Below, one piece after another: positions 25,929 through 33,804 of a DNA stretch of 35,821 nucleotides. How positions within the stretch are numbered: the stretch's first letter is position 1; every line of letters begins with the position of its first letter. This DNA comes from Pseudopedobacter sp. (GTDB taxonomy: Bacteria > Bacteroidota > Bacteroidia > Sphingobacteriales > Sphingobacteriaceae). A program made the translations under genes and the position numbers. The notes beneath the pieces are model-generated. The model did not search any database, had not been told where the DNA came from, and worked only from the letters and a program-made list of their open reading frames with translations. The stretch covers positions 1 to 35,821 of the forward strand of contig JACMOI010000065.1 of assembly GCA_014378105.1 (NCBI GenBank). Reading direction: 5' to 3'.

Positions 25929-26165
25929 ATGGATAAAAATTTACTTCTCATTACTTCGTTAGAAAATTACACATACTATCTAGGGATCACTTTAACTGCT
26001 ATCATCGTTTTTACTTTATTAATTATCTCTATAATTACGCTATCTCAGCTTTTATTTAGCAAAAATGACAACGAGATTTCTATTTCCAGAAATGAGTTTC
26101 TTTTAACAAATATGTTTAAACATCAAGTAAAAGAAAGAAAAAGGAAAGCTAACTCTGATCAGTAA
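25929..26165 (+). CDS. Small single-segment membrane protein (78 aa)
   Basis: A single hydrophobic segment spans about residues 17-43, followed by a charged, cytosolic-looking tail ending in a lysine/arginine-rich stretch (KHQVKERKRK). No family is recognised. It is 94 bases downstream of the regulator gene and next to a flavoprotein pseudogene on the opposite strand. A candidate -7 box precedes it, so it may have its own promoter. Could be a regulatory small protein; role unknown. Confidence 0.55.
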   Translation: MDKNLLLITSLENYTYYLGITLTAIIVFTLLIISIITLSQLLFSKNDNEISISRNEFLLTNMFKHQVKERKRKANSDQ

Positions 26166-26171
26166 TTATCT

Positions 26172-26549
26172 TACTGTAATACCAATCCCACTGAAAATTA
26201 CAACCATCTAACCATGCAATAATATCTACATATTACCCACCAAATTATAAACCTACAATCGTTCTAAATTCTAAATTTTCCTAAGAAAGCTTACCAATAC
26301 AAACGCCGCCACACACTACTTCTGCTTTAGGATTAACATTATTTCCATCTGATTTCACTTTAAAATGGTGAATAAAGTTTTCAAATACTGCTAAATCATA
26401 TTTAGATAATGAGACGCTATTTTTATAGTTAGGAATAGATTTAAATGAATTCGAATAACTTTTTGATTTTAAATCAAGTAAGGAAATTGGCTAAAAAATT
26501 TAAATTTATATCTAGCTTCTATACTATTAGCTCAGTAATGTTTTAATGC
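26172..26549 (-). pseudogene. Decayed 3' fragment of a BaiN/YhiN-family flavoprotein gene
   Basis: Translated on the minus strand, this stretch aligns with residues about 266-399 of the intact flavoprotein at 28179-29378. Examples are NFIHHFKVKSDGNNVNPKAE against SFIHHFKVKPAGDKGYDKAE, SVSLSKYDL against LASLSKDDF, and CNFQWDWYY against YNFQWAWAC. Nucleotide blocks such as CCCACTGAAAATTA and TTTCACTTTAAAATG are shared. The reading frame is broken by several stops (after GKLS, after TIVGL, after FGG, in place of Gln in NFLTQF) and at least one frameshift near 26440. The 5' two-thirds of the gene is missing. The 600-base spacer is otherwise very AT-rich. Confidence 0.8.
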
Positions 26550-26848
26550 GGTTGCACAAATACTATAAAAAAATTCAATCCTTTTAGCAATTTTTAAATT
26601 ACTCATTTTTTTTTACCTATAAACAGAATTCTAATGATGCAATATGACTAGACTTTATTTGTTAGTTCTTATCAAAATGATAAAATAACAGTCATTATCT
26701 TTTTGATTTTAAATAATTCATATTTAAATAGATTTATTTTAATAAAATTATAAATATAAATAACTTCTATTGAATAATATATAAAATATATAGCATCTGA
26801 TTAAACAATATGAATCTTTGATAGTTGTGTGTGTATAAATTAAAAGTT
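26550..26848. other. AT-rich spacer upstream of the peroxiredoxin gene
   Basis: No ORF or RNA gene is seen. It is extremely AT-rich and may hold the peroxiredoxin promoter (a TTTG at about 26815-26818 and TATAAATTAA before the start), but no clean consensus is present. Confidence 0.4.
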
Positions 26849-27481
26849 ATGTCGTTAGTAGGAAAAAAAGCTCCAAAATTCACCGTGGGAGCTGTTATAA
26901 ATGGTGAAGAAATAGTTGAAGATTTTAGTTTAGATCAGTATGTAGGAAAGAAGAATGTGATATTTTTCTTTTATCCAAAAGATTTCACTTTTGTTTGTCC
27001 TACAGAAATTCATGCTTTTCAAGAGAAAGTAGCTGAGTTCGCCAAGAGAGATACTGTAGTTGTAGGTTGTTCTACAGATTCTGAAGAAACTCACTTAGCA
27101 TGGTTAAATACACCTAAAGACAATGCAGGCATTCAAGGTGTTACTTTCCCTATTGTTGCTGACAATTCTAAAGTAATTTCCATGAATTTTGGTGTACTAG
27201 GTGGCGAGTATAGTTTTGATAATGAATCTAGAACTTGGTTTTTTACTGGCGCTCCAATTGCATACAGAGGCACTTTTTTGATTGATAAAGAAGGAATTGT
27301 AAAACATGAATCTATCAATGATTTCCCTCTAGGAAGAAACATTGATGAGTATTTACGTTTAATTGATGCGCAATTACACGTGGAGAAATTTGGTGAAGTT
27401 TGTCCAGCAAATTGGGAAGAAGGTGGAACCGCAATGGTTGCAACTTCCAAAGGAGTCGCTGATTATTTTTCAGCAAATTAA
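26849..27481 (+). CDS. 2-Cys peroxiredoxin (AhpC/TSA family)
   Basis: It reduces peroxides using a peroxidatic cysteine. From ATG 26849 the protein is 210 residues. The peroxidatic Cys50 is in FYPKDFTFVCPTE, and a resolving cysteine near 185 is in EVCPANWEEGG, so this is a typical 2-Cys (Prx1/AhpC-type) enzyme. The start at MSLVGKKAPKF is chosen over a TTG eight codons earlier. It is followed by a short hairpin with T-run and then thioredoxin and a small conserved gene, so the reductant may be the adjacent thioredoxin rather than AhpF. Confidence 0.93.
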   Translation: MSLVGKKAPKFTVGAVINGEEIVEDFSLDQYVGKKNVIFFFYPKDFTFVCPTEIHAFQEKVAEFAKRDTVVVGCSTDSEETHLAWLNTPKDNAGIQGVTFPIVADNSKVISMNFGVLGGEYSFDNESRTWFFTGAPIAYRGTFLIDKEGIVKHESINDFPLGRNIDEYLRLIDAQLHVEKFGEVCPANWEEGGTAMVATSKGVADYFSAN

Positions 27482-27488
27482 TTGTTAG

Positions 27489-27507
27489 GCGGGGAAACCC
27501 GCTTTTT
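27489..27507 (+). terminator. Intercistronic terminator/attenuator between prx and trx
   Basis: GCGGG (27489-27493), GAAA tetraloop, CCCGC (27498-27502), then TTTTT. A short, GC-rich intrinsic terminator in an otherwise AT-rich region, 14 bases before the thioredoxin ATG. It may lower expression of the downstream genes relative to prx. Confidence 0.6.
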
Positions 27508-27520
27508 AAAACAGAAGATT

Positions 27521-27835
27521 ATGTTAATAGAATTAGAACAAGATAATTTAGAATCGGTAATTGCAGAAAATGGTACAGTGATGGTGCAGTTCTCGGCCGG
27601 ATGGTGTGGAAATTGTCGCTTAATGAAGCCAAAATTCAAAAGAATGTCGACACAAAACGAGGGAGTTACTTTTGTTTTAGTTGATGCTGAGAAATATCCA
27701 AATTCAAGAAAATTAGCTAACGTTAGTAATCTACCTACTTTCGCTAGTTTTAAGAATGGTGCTTTAGTGAACCAAATTCAAACTAATAAAGAGGATCTAT
27801 TAAAAAACTTATTCAATGAAGTTACCAGTAATTAG
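27521..27835 (+). CDS. Thioredoxin-family protein with CGNC active site
   Basis: From ATG 27521 the protein is 104 residues, the usual thioredoxin length, with FSAGWCGNCRLMKPKFKRM at about 24-42 (redox pair C29/C32) and the cis-proline segment NLPTFASFKNG. The CGNC replaces the standard CGPC, which should alter redox potential. It lies between peroxiredoxin and the small DUF6952-like gene, whose ATG is 20 bases inside it. It is likely a dedicated reductant for the adjacent peroxiredoxin (inference from order). Confidence 0.88.
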   Translation: MLIELEQDNLESVIAENGTVMVQFSAGWCGNCRLMKPKFKRMSTQNEGVTFVLVDAEKYPNSRKLANVSNLPTFASFKNGALVNQIQTNKEDLLKNLFNEVTSN

Positions 27836-28064
27836 ACAAATACACAGCTCTAGCTCTATTGAAGAAATTAATCATACAATTTCTGTGTTAGAGAATATTT
27901 CCGAAGCCCTGTCTATTAAAGAGAATGAATTAGATTTAATTGGCGAATTAATTTCTAATCTATGTGGTGCTTTAGAAGTTCATCAAATGGTTGATGAAGG
28001 AATGACTGAAAAAGATGCTTTAAATGCATTTATGAAAAAAGTTTTAGGCTCTATTGACCAATAA
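27816..28064 (+). CDS. Small conserved protein, DUF6952-like
   Basis: The 82-residue acidic helical protein reads MKLPVIRQIHSSSSIEEINH at its start and ends NAFMKKVLGSIDQ. I recall this pattern as DUF6952, a small Bacteroidota family that accompanies peroxiredoxin and thioredoxin genes; no function is known to me. Its start overlaps the end of the thioredoxin gene by 20 bases in another frame. The DUF number is from memory; the ORF is clearly real. Confidence 0.7.
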   Translation: MKLPVIRQIHSSSSIEEINHTISVLENISEALSIKENELDLIGELISNLCGALEVHQMVDEGMTEKDALNAFMKKVLGSIDQ

Positions 28065-28092
28065 AAATTGTTTTTAGTTTTTAGTTAATGAG

Positions 28093-28122
28093 AATGCTCG
28101 GCTTTTATTCGGGCATTTTTTA
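28093..28122 (+). terminator. Terminator of the peroxiredoxin operon
   Basis: AATGCTCG (28093-28100) pairs with CGGGCATT (28110-28117, one G-T wobble) and is followed by a T-run. Confidence 0.75.
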
Positions 28123-28178
28123 TTTATTTATGATTTAGGTTTTCAACAAAAATCTCTCCGACAAAAATGCTAGAGGTT

Positions 28179-29378
28179 TTAAATATTTTGAGCAATAACG
28201 TAGCCACAAGCCCATGCCCACTGAAAATTATAACCTCCCAACCATCCAGTAACATCTACACACTCCCCTCCAAAATATAAACCAGAGATGCTTTTGGCTT
28301 CCAATGTTTTGGAGGACAATTCATCAGTAGAAACACCTCCACGCATCACTTCAGCTTTATCATAACCTTTATCCCCGGCCGGTTTCACTTTAAAATGATG
28401 AATAAAACTTTCAATGGTTGTGAAATCATCTTTAGATAAGGATGCGAGATTTTTATCTATCGGGATAAATTTAGAGATAGCTTCTACAAACTTTTTGGTG
28501 TAAAATTGAGTAAGAAAGTTCCCTAGAAACTTTCTTCCGTTTAAACTCCGCTCCTGTTCCATTAACTCAATAATATTTTGATGAGGTAATAAATCAATTT
28601 CAATTTGCATTCCAGGTTTCCAATACGAGGAAATTTGTAAAATAGCTGGTCCACTTAAACCCCAATGTGTAAAAAGGATGTTTTCTTCGAAGCTGATTTC
28701 TTCATTACTCACCCTCGCAAAAATAGAATTACCTGATAATCCTGAAAAGAATGACTCCTCTTTTCCAGTAATAGTTAATGGGACTAAAGCTGGTGCAGTA
28801 TATGTTAATTTTATACCCAACTGTTTAGCTGTTTTCATTGAAAAATCAGAAGCTCCCATTTTAGAAATAGGTAAGCCACCACTTGCCATCACCACTTTTT
28901 TAGATTTTAAATTAATGATTTTTCCACTTTGCTGGTAGGTAATTTCAAAGCCAGAATCTACTTGAGTTACATTCTTCACATCGCAATTCAATATTATCTC
29001 TTGGTCTAGCTGATCACATAAATCAGTGAAAATATTAACAATGTCTTTTGCCTTATTAGATTCTGGGAATAATTGACCTAATGTTTTTTCTTGCCCTATA
29101 ATTCCATAGGTCTCAAAAAAAGAAATAGAATCTTCTACTGTCCATTGGGATAATGCCGATTTACAGAAATGCTCATTCTCTGAAATGAAGTTTTGGGGCG
29201 AGGTATGAAGATTGGTATAATTACATCTTCCACCACCAGAGATTAAGATTTTAGCACCCACCTGAGCATTTTTTTCTAAAATTAAAGTCCGCTTTCCTAA
29301 AAACCCTGCTTGTACCGCACACATTAAACCACAAGCGCCTCCTCCAATAATTATTGCATCAAAATCTGCTGATTTCAT
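28179..29378 (-). CDS. BaiN/YhiN-family NAD(P)/FAD-dependent oxidoreductase
   Basis: The 399-residue protein is of the HI0933/BaiN/YhiN flavoprotein family. The FAD-binding Rossmann start is DAIIIGGGACGLMCAVQAG (about 7-25); ISGGGRCNYTN at about 47-57, SGGLPISKMGASD (about 166-178) and the C-terminal GGECVDVTGWLGGYNFQWAW (about 372-391) are family signatures. BaiN of gut clostridia acts in bile-acid dehydroxylation, but most members are unrelated to that and their substrate is unknown. It stands alone on the minus strand, converging on the peroxiredoxin operon. A decayed relative lies at 26172-26549. Confidence 0.88.
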   Translation of the reverse strand: MKSADFDAIIIGGGACGLMCAVQAGFLGKRTLILEKNAQVGAKILISGGGRCNYTNLHTSPQNFISENEHFCKSALSQWTVEDSISFFETYGIIGQEKTLGQLFPESNKAKDIVNIFTDLCDQLDQEIILNCDVKNVTQVDSGFEITYQQSGKIINLKSKKVVMASGGLPISKMGASDFSMKTAKQLGIKLTYTAPALVPLTITGKEESFFSGLSGNSIFARVSNEEISFEENILFTHWGLSGPAILQISSYWKPGMQIEIDLLPHQNIIELMEQERSLNGRKFLGNFLTQFYTKKFVEAISKFIPIDKNLASLSKDDFTTIESFIHHFKVKPAGDKGYDKAEVMRGGVSTDELSSKTLEAKSISGLYFGGECVDVTGWLGGYNFQWAWACGYVIAQNI

Positions 29379-29415
29379 TTTTCAAAAATGGCATTTTAAA
29401 ATCATATCTCTCAAA

Positions 29416-29449
29416 TTTGAATAAAATAGCGCTTCAATTATTAACTTTG
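29416..29449 (+). promoter_or_regulatory. Promoter of nuoA, probably giving a near-leaderless mRNA
   Basis: TTTG at 29416-29419 and TAACTTTG at 29442-29449 match the Bacteroidota consensus (TTTG, then TAnnTTTG), with a 22-base spacer, slightly long. The -7 box ends four bases before the nuoA ATG (29454), so transcription should start at or very near the start codon. Confidence 0.5.
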
Positions 29450-29453
29450 TATA

Positions 29454-30035
29454 ATGGCAGAAGTAAATAGCATTACTGAATTTGGTAAAGTTCTCATTTT
29501 CATAATTACAGGACTACTGGCTGTAGGTTTTGCTTTTGCCGTCAACAAAGGGATTGCACCACATCATCCCAATCCAGAAAAAAATAGCTCTTACGAATGT
29601 GGTGAAGAAGCTATTGGGAATTCTTGGATTCAGTTTAACAGTCGTTTCTATGTGATTGCATTAATCTTTTTGTTATTTGATGTAGAAATGATTTTTGTGT
29701 TTCCATGGGCAACCATATTTAGCGACAAAGCTTTAATTGCGGAAGATGCTAGTTGGGGCTGGTTAGCATTTTCTGAAATGTTAATTTTCATCGGTATTCT
29801 ATTATTAGGATTGGTATACGTTTGGTGTAAAAAAGATTTAGAATGGATTAAACCAACATCGTTCTTACCAAAAGTAAATACGACAATTCCAATAACTGCT
29901 TATCAAAACATCAATCAAGAAAAATATATTCCATTTAAAAACAAAAGTAAAGCACAAGAAGTTTTGGCTATAGAAATAAAAGTAGAACCAACCATTGCTA
30001 AACCTCAATTTAAGCCAAGATTTAAGAAAGCATGA
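29454..30035 (+). CDS. nuoA: NADH-quinone oxidoreductase subunit A
   Basis: NuoA is a small membrane subunit of respiratory complex I at the junction with the peripheral arm. Three hydrophobic segments (about 13-32, 60-82, 97-121) and the conserved [20 protein letters not shown] block (about 43-62) and [17 protein letters not shown] are present. The protein is 193 residues, whereas typical NuoA is near 120-140. The excess is a basic, low-complexity C-terminal tail after about residue 125 ([18 protein letters not shown] onwards). It overlaps nuoB by four bases (ATGA). Confidence 0.93.
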   Translation: MAEVNSITEFGKVLIFIITGLLAVGFAFAVNKGIAPHHPNPEKNSSYECGEEAIGNSWIQFNSRFYVIALIFLLFDVEMIFVFPWATIFSDKALIAEDASWGWLAFSEMLIFIGILLLGLVYVWCKKDLEWIKPTSFLPKVNTTIPITAYQNINQEKYIPFKNKSKAQEVLAIEIKVEPTIAKPQFKPRFKKA

Positions 30036-30514
30036 GTTTAGAAAAGCAATTAGAAAATACTGGAGTAGTCGTTACTAAACTCGATGACTTAATGAATTGG
30101 GCTCGACTTTCTTCCTTATGGCCACTAAGCTTTGGTATCGCTTGTTGCGCTATCGAAATGATGGGTTCTATGGCTTCGAACTTTGATTTAGATCGTTTTG
30201 GTGTTTTCCCTCGTCCTTCTCCAAGGCAAGCAGATGTTATCATCATTGCCGGAACAGTGACTTTTAAAATGGCCGAACGTATCAAAAGATTATATGAACA
30301 AATGCCCGAACCAAAATATGTGATATCGATGGGATCCTGTTCTAATTGCGGTGGACCCTATTGGGAGCATGGCTATCATGTGGTTAAAGGTGTGGATAGA
30401 ATTATTCCTGTAGATATTTATGTTCAGGGTTGCCCTCCACGTCCAGAAGCACTGATTGGTGGTATTTTAGAATTACAGAAGTTAATTGAGAAGGAAAGTT
30501 TGAGTAATATTTAA
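30032..30514 (+). CDS. nuoB: NADH-quinone oxidoreductase subunit B
   Basis: NuoB carries Fe-S cluster N2, the last electron carrier before quinone. The 160-residue protein has the four cysteine ligands: C38-C39 ([11 protein letters not shown]), C103 ([10 protein letters not shown]) and C134 ([14 protein letters not shown]). It is soluble, at the membrane interface. It overlaps nuoA by four bases. The next complex I genes (nuoC, nuoD) are about 3.3 kb away. Confidence 0.97.
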   Translation: MSLEKQLENTGVVVTKLDDLMNWARLSSLWPLSFGIACCAIEMMGSMASNFDLDRFGVFPRPSPRQADVIIIAGTVTFKMAERIKRLYEQMPEPKYVISMGSCSNCGGPYWEHGYHVVKGVDRIIPVDIYVQGCPPRPEALIGGILELQKLIEKESLSNI

Positions 30515-30613
30515 ACTTATCGAGCTTATTTCTCGCAAATAGATATAAAAAGCACAAAATATAAGCACACCTTTTAAACTTATCGATCTTTGTATAAAAA
30601 TCATTTATAAGTT
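30511..30613 (+). repeat. Short direct repeat after nuoB
   Basis: TTAAACTTATCGA followed by N-CTT occurs at about 30511-30527 and 30574-30590. An inverted ATAAGTTT at about 30606-30613 could pair with the second copy. No T-run follows, so this is not a standard terminator. Confidence 0.35.
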
Positions 30614-30675
30614 TGCGGACTTTACGTGATTATTCTTTATCAATTCAAATCATTTAATTAAACTTGTAAGGTTCA

Positions 30676-31815
30676 ATGAAATCTTCAATCTCAGAAACCC
30701 GTTTAGGCATTTTAGGTGGTGGCCAGCTAGGCCGAATGTTTATTCAAGAAGCCATCAATTATAATATATCCATTAGTATTTTAGACCCTGATCCAAATGC
30801 GCCCTGCAAAAATATTTGCGATAGCTTTGAAGTAGGTTCTTTGGGTGATTATCAAACGGTATATGATTGGGGTAAAAACCTAAACCTGATCACCATAGAA
30901 ATCGAAAAGGTAAATATTGATGCTCTAGAAGATTTGGAAAAAGAAGGTGTTGTAGTTTATCCTCAGCCAAGAATTATTCGTTTAATTCAGGATAAAGGGT
31001 TGCAAAAGCAATTCTTTAAAGAAAACGACATCCCAACAGCTCCCTTCCAATTGTTTAGCTCGAGAGAACAATTAGCCAACGCCAATTTGAATTTTCCATA
31101 CATCCAAAAACTAAGAAAAGATGGTTATGACGGTAAAGGGGTGATGAAAATTGCAAATTCTGCTGATTTAGAAAATGCTTTTGATGCGCCAAACTTGGTG
31201 GAACAACTCATAGATTTTGAAAAAGAAATCGCTGTCATTGTCGCCAGAAATGCCAGTGGAGAAATGAAAACGTTTCCAATGGTGGAGATGGATTTTAATC
31301 CGCAAGCCAATCTAGTTGAGTTTTTGATTTCACCCTCAACCTACTCATTCGAAATCCAACAAAAAGCTGAAACAATAGCAAAAAATATTGCTTCTAGCTT
31401 AAGCATAGTAGGCATTTTAGCAGTAGAAATGTTCTTAACTAAAGATCATCAGATATTGGTGAACGAATTGGCTCCTCGTCCGCACAATAGCGGACATCAA
31501 ACGATAGAAGGAAATTACACTTCTCAATTTGGCCAACATTTAAGAGCAATTTTCAATTTACCTTTAGGCGATACTAGAAGTATAACCAATGCCATCATGG
31601 TGAATTTATTAGGAGAAAATGGCTACGAAGGCATTGCTGAATACGAAGGGTTAGAAGATATTTTAGAAAAAGATGGCGTTTATTTGCATCTTTATGGTAA
31701 AAAATACACCAAACCTTTTCGCAAAATGGGGCATGTCACCATTATTGATGAAGACAGAAACTCGGCAATTGAAAAGGCTAAATTTGTAAAGGAAACGATA
31801 AAAGTAAAAGCATAA
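30676..31815 (+). CDS. purK: 5-(carboxyamino)imidazole ribonucleotide synthase
   Basis: PurK uses ATP and bicarbonate to carboxylate AIR to N5-CAIR in purine synthesis. The 379-residue ATP-grasp protein starts LGILGGGQLGRMFIQEA (about 10-26). ATP-grasp elements include FPYIQKLRKDGYDGKGVM (about 141-158) and VLVNELAPRPHNSGHQT-like HNSGHQT near 292-298. Its natural partner purE follows 116 bases downstream. It is divergent in function from the nuo genes around it. Confidence 0.95.
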   Translation: MKSSISETRLGILGGGQLGRMFIQEAINYNISISILDPDPNAPCKNICDSFEVGSLGDYQTVYDWGKNLNLITIEIEKVNIDALEDLEKEGVVVYPQPRIIRLIQDKGLQKQFFKENDIPTAPFQLFSSREQLANANLNFPYIQKLRKDGYDGKGVMKIANSADLENAFDAPNLVEQLIDFEKEIAVIVARNASGEMKTFPMVEMDFNPQANLVEFLISPSTYSFEIQQKAETIAKNIASSLSIVGILAVEMFLTKDHQILVNELAPRPHNSGHQTIEGNYTSQFGQHLRAIFNLPLGDTRSITNAIMVNLLGENGYEGIAEYEGLEDILEKDGVYLHLYGKKYTKPFRKMGHVTIIDEDRNSAIEKAKFVKETIKVKA

Positions 31816-31824
31816 ATTTTAATT

Positions 31825-31919
31825 AACCACAAAGCACACAAAGAAAAACACGAAGTTCTCAATTTTTTAGGAAATCATCCTTTGTGAACTCTGTGAAAAA
31901 CTCTGTTAACTTTGTGGTT
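31825..31919. repeat. Palindromic ACCACAAAG-type repeat between purK and purE
   Basis: AACCACAAAG (31825-31834) pairs exactly with CTTTGTGGTT (31910-31919). The interior carries CTCTGTGAAAAACTCTGTTA-like near-repeats. It recalls a repeat common in Bacteroidota spacers. A GTG at 31884 inside it opens a spurious purE extension. Confidence 0.55.
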
Positions 31920-31931
31920 CATAAAAAAACA

Positions 31932-32444
31932 ATGGGGAAAGCTAAAGTAGGTATTATCATGGGTAGCCGTTCTGATTTAGGAATTATGGAAGCTGCGGCT
32001 GATGTTTTAAAAGAATTAGGAATTGATTACGAATTAACTGTTGTTTCTGCTCATCGCACTCCCGATAGAATGTTTGACTATGCTAATACTGCGGAAAGTA
32101 GAGGCTTAAAAGTAATTATTGCTGGAGCTGGTGGCGCCGCCCATTTACCAGGAATGGTCGCTTCAATTACTTCACTTCCAGTTATTGGCGTTCCTATTAA
32201 ATCAAGTAATTCTATTGATGGATGGGATTCTGTACTTTCTATTTTACAAATGCCAAATGGAATTCCAGTGGCAACCGTAGCTTTAAATGCGGCAAAAAAT
32301 GCAGGAATATTAGCTGCTCAAATGTTAAGTATTGGTGATGCGAAAATTTCAGAAAGAGTAGTGAAATTTAAAAATGACTTAAAAAATAAAATAGAAGAAT
32401 CAGCAGAAAACTTGAAAAATGAAGGCTATCCATCTAGCTTTTAA
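31932..32444 (+). CDS. purE: N5-carboxyaminoimidazole ribonucleotide mutase
   Basis: PurE converts N5-CAIR to CAIR, the step after PurK. From ATG 31932 the protein is 170 residues, the usual size, with [20 protein letters not shown] (about 8-27), [13 protein letters not shown] (about 40-52) and [16 protein letters not shown] (about 63-78), all class I PurE signatures. I reject the GTG at 31884, since the first 16 codons are repeat sequence. Its stop overlaps the convergent yqgE stop by four bases. Confidence 0.96.
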   Translation: MGKAKVGIIMGSRSDLGIMEAAADVLKELGIDYELTVVSAHRTPDRMFDYANTAESRGLKVIIAGAGGAAHLPGMVASITSLPVIGVPIKSSNSIDGWDSVLSILQMPNGIPVATVALNAAKNAGILAAQMLSIGDAKISERVVKFKNDLKNKIEESAENLKNEGYPSSF

Positions 32445-33004
32445 TTTAAAGAAGGATCTTCTGGAAAATTAGAAATATGGGCATACTTAACGCCCATATT
32501 TAAAATGGCTTCTTTCCATAAATGATTTTCATTTTCTTCAAAAACCATTTCTATGTTGTATTTATTGGATACAATCCAACTATTAGTTGATAATTCATCA
32601 TCTAATTGATCTTCGCTCCAGCCAGAGTACCCAATAAAAAACCGAATTTCATCCTCTTTTACATTGTAATTGTTGATCTGTGTTTTCAAACTCTCAAAAT
32701 CACCTCCCCAAAACAAACCATTTCCTAATTCCTGTCCCCCAGGAATTTTATCAGGAATTTGATGAATAAAATGCAAAGTATCTGGCGCAACAGGACCGCC
32801 TATATAAACCTGAAAATCTGCATCCCAACAATCTGGTATCAAGTCCTTTAAAATAAAATCACTCTGTTGATTTAAAATATACCCTACAGTTCCTTCAGCA
32901 GCATGTTCCGTTAATAAAACTACCGACCGTTTAAAGTTAGGATCCGTCATAAATGGTTCTGAAATCAACAAACTTCCTTTAATTGGTATTACTTTACTAA
33001 TCAT
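32441..33004 (-). CDS. YqgE/AlgH family protein
   Basis: The 187-residue protein matches the YqgE/AlgH fold: [20 protein letters not shown] (about 9-28), [27 protein letters not shown], and [18 protein letters not shown] (about 121-138). AlgH has been linked to alginate regulation in Pseudomonas, but the general biochemical role is unresolved. It is oriented against its neighbours and separates purE from pdxH. Confidence 0.88.
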   Translation of the reverse strand: MISKVIPIKGSLLISEPFMTDPNFKRSVVLLTEHAAEGTVGYILNQQSDFILKDLIPDCWDADFQVYIGGPVAPDTLHFIHQIPDKIPGGQELGNGLFWGGDFESLKTQINNYNVKEDEIRFFIGYSGWSEDQLDDELSTNSWIVSNKYNIEMVFEENENHLWKEAILNMGVKYAHISNFPEDPSLN

Positions 33005-33135
33005 AATTTTAATAACGATTATTCAAATTAAATAGTTTTGTCTTGCCGTTGCCACCTTAGCTATACAAACGAAATAATAAGTTTTATCCAATATCTGAAT
33101 TTTTAAAACATTCGTCGAAACTATTTTACAATCAT

Positions 33136-33143
33136 TAAGTTTG
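33136..33143 (+). promoter_or_regulatory. Candidate -7 box for pdxH-nuoC-nuoD
   Basis: TAAGTTTG matches TAnnTTTG exactly; TTCG at 33111-33114 is a one-mismatch -33 with a 21-base spacer. The ATG is seven bases downstream of the box, so the mRNA would have almost no leader. Confidence 0.45.
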
Positions 33144-33150
33144 TCTTATC

Positions 33151-33804
33151 ATGAGCATAAACAAAAGTACCATTCAAAATTTAAGGCAGGATTACCGCTC
33201 TGCTTCTTTATTAGAGTCAGATGTGGCGGAAAATCCTTACAGTCAATTTGAAAAATGGTTTAATGAAGCTCTAAATGCCAAGGTTTTAGAACCTAATGCC
33301 ATGACTTTAGCAACTGCAAATACAAATGGGATTCCATCGGCAAGGATTGTATTATTAAAAGAATTTACTGATGAAGGCTTTGTTTTTTATACCAATTATA
33401 ACAGCCAAAAAGGAAAGGAAATTGAAAGTAATCCTTATGCTGCGCTTATTTTCTTTTGGGCTGATTTAGAAAGGCAAATCAGGATTGAAGGTGTGGCAGA
33501 AAAGGTGAGTGAAGAGGAATCTAATCAATATTTCAACTCTCGACCTAAAGGAAGCCAATTAGGTGCTTTAACTTCTCCTCAAAGTCAGACCATTGCTTCC
33601 AGAGAATTTTTAGAAAAAAAATTAGCTGATTTAGAAAAACAATATGAGGATAAAGAAGTAATCAAACCTGAACATTGGGGAGGTTACCGCGTAATTCCAA
33701 ATCGTATAGAATTTTGGCAGGGACGATCCAGTCGTCTTCACGATCGTATTGTTTACATTCAGGAAAAAGATAAAAACTGGAAATTTGAAAGGTTAGCCCC
33801 ATGA
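33151..33804 (+). CDS. pdxH: Pyridoxamine 5'-phosphate oxidase
   Basis: PdxH makes pyridoxal 5'-phosphate from pyridoxamine or pyridoxine 5'-phosphate using FMN. The 217-residue protein has LRQDYRSASLLESDVAENPY (about 11-30), AMTLATANTNGIPSARIVLLK, FFWADLERQIRIEGVAEKVS, YFNSRPKGSQLGA and the C-terminal WQGRSSRLHDRI...RLAP, all family signatures. Its TGA overlaps the nuoC ATG by four bases, so complex I subunits C and D are translationally coupled to it. Confidence 0.96.
   Translation: MSINKSTIQNLRQDYRSASLLESDVAENPYSQFEKWFNEALNAKVLEPNAMTLATANTNGIPSARIVLLKEFTDEGFVFYTNYNSQKGKEIESNPYAALIFFWADLERQIRIEGVAEKVSEEESNQYFNSRPKGSQLGALTSPQSQTIASREFLEKKLADLEKQYEDKEVIKPEHWGGYRVIPNRIEFWQGRSSRLHDRIVYIQEKDKNWKFERLAP

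Noticed and set aside
31884-31931. GTG-started extension of purE
   Set aside because: The 16 extra codons lie inside a palindromic repeat, and PurE families begin near the ATG at 31932.
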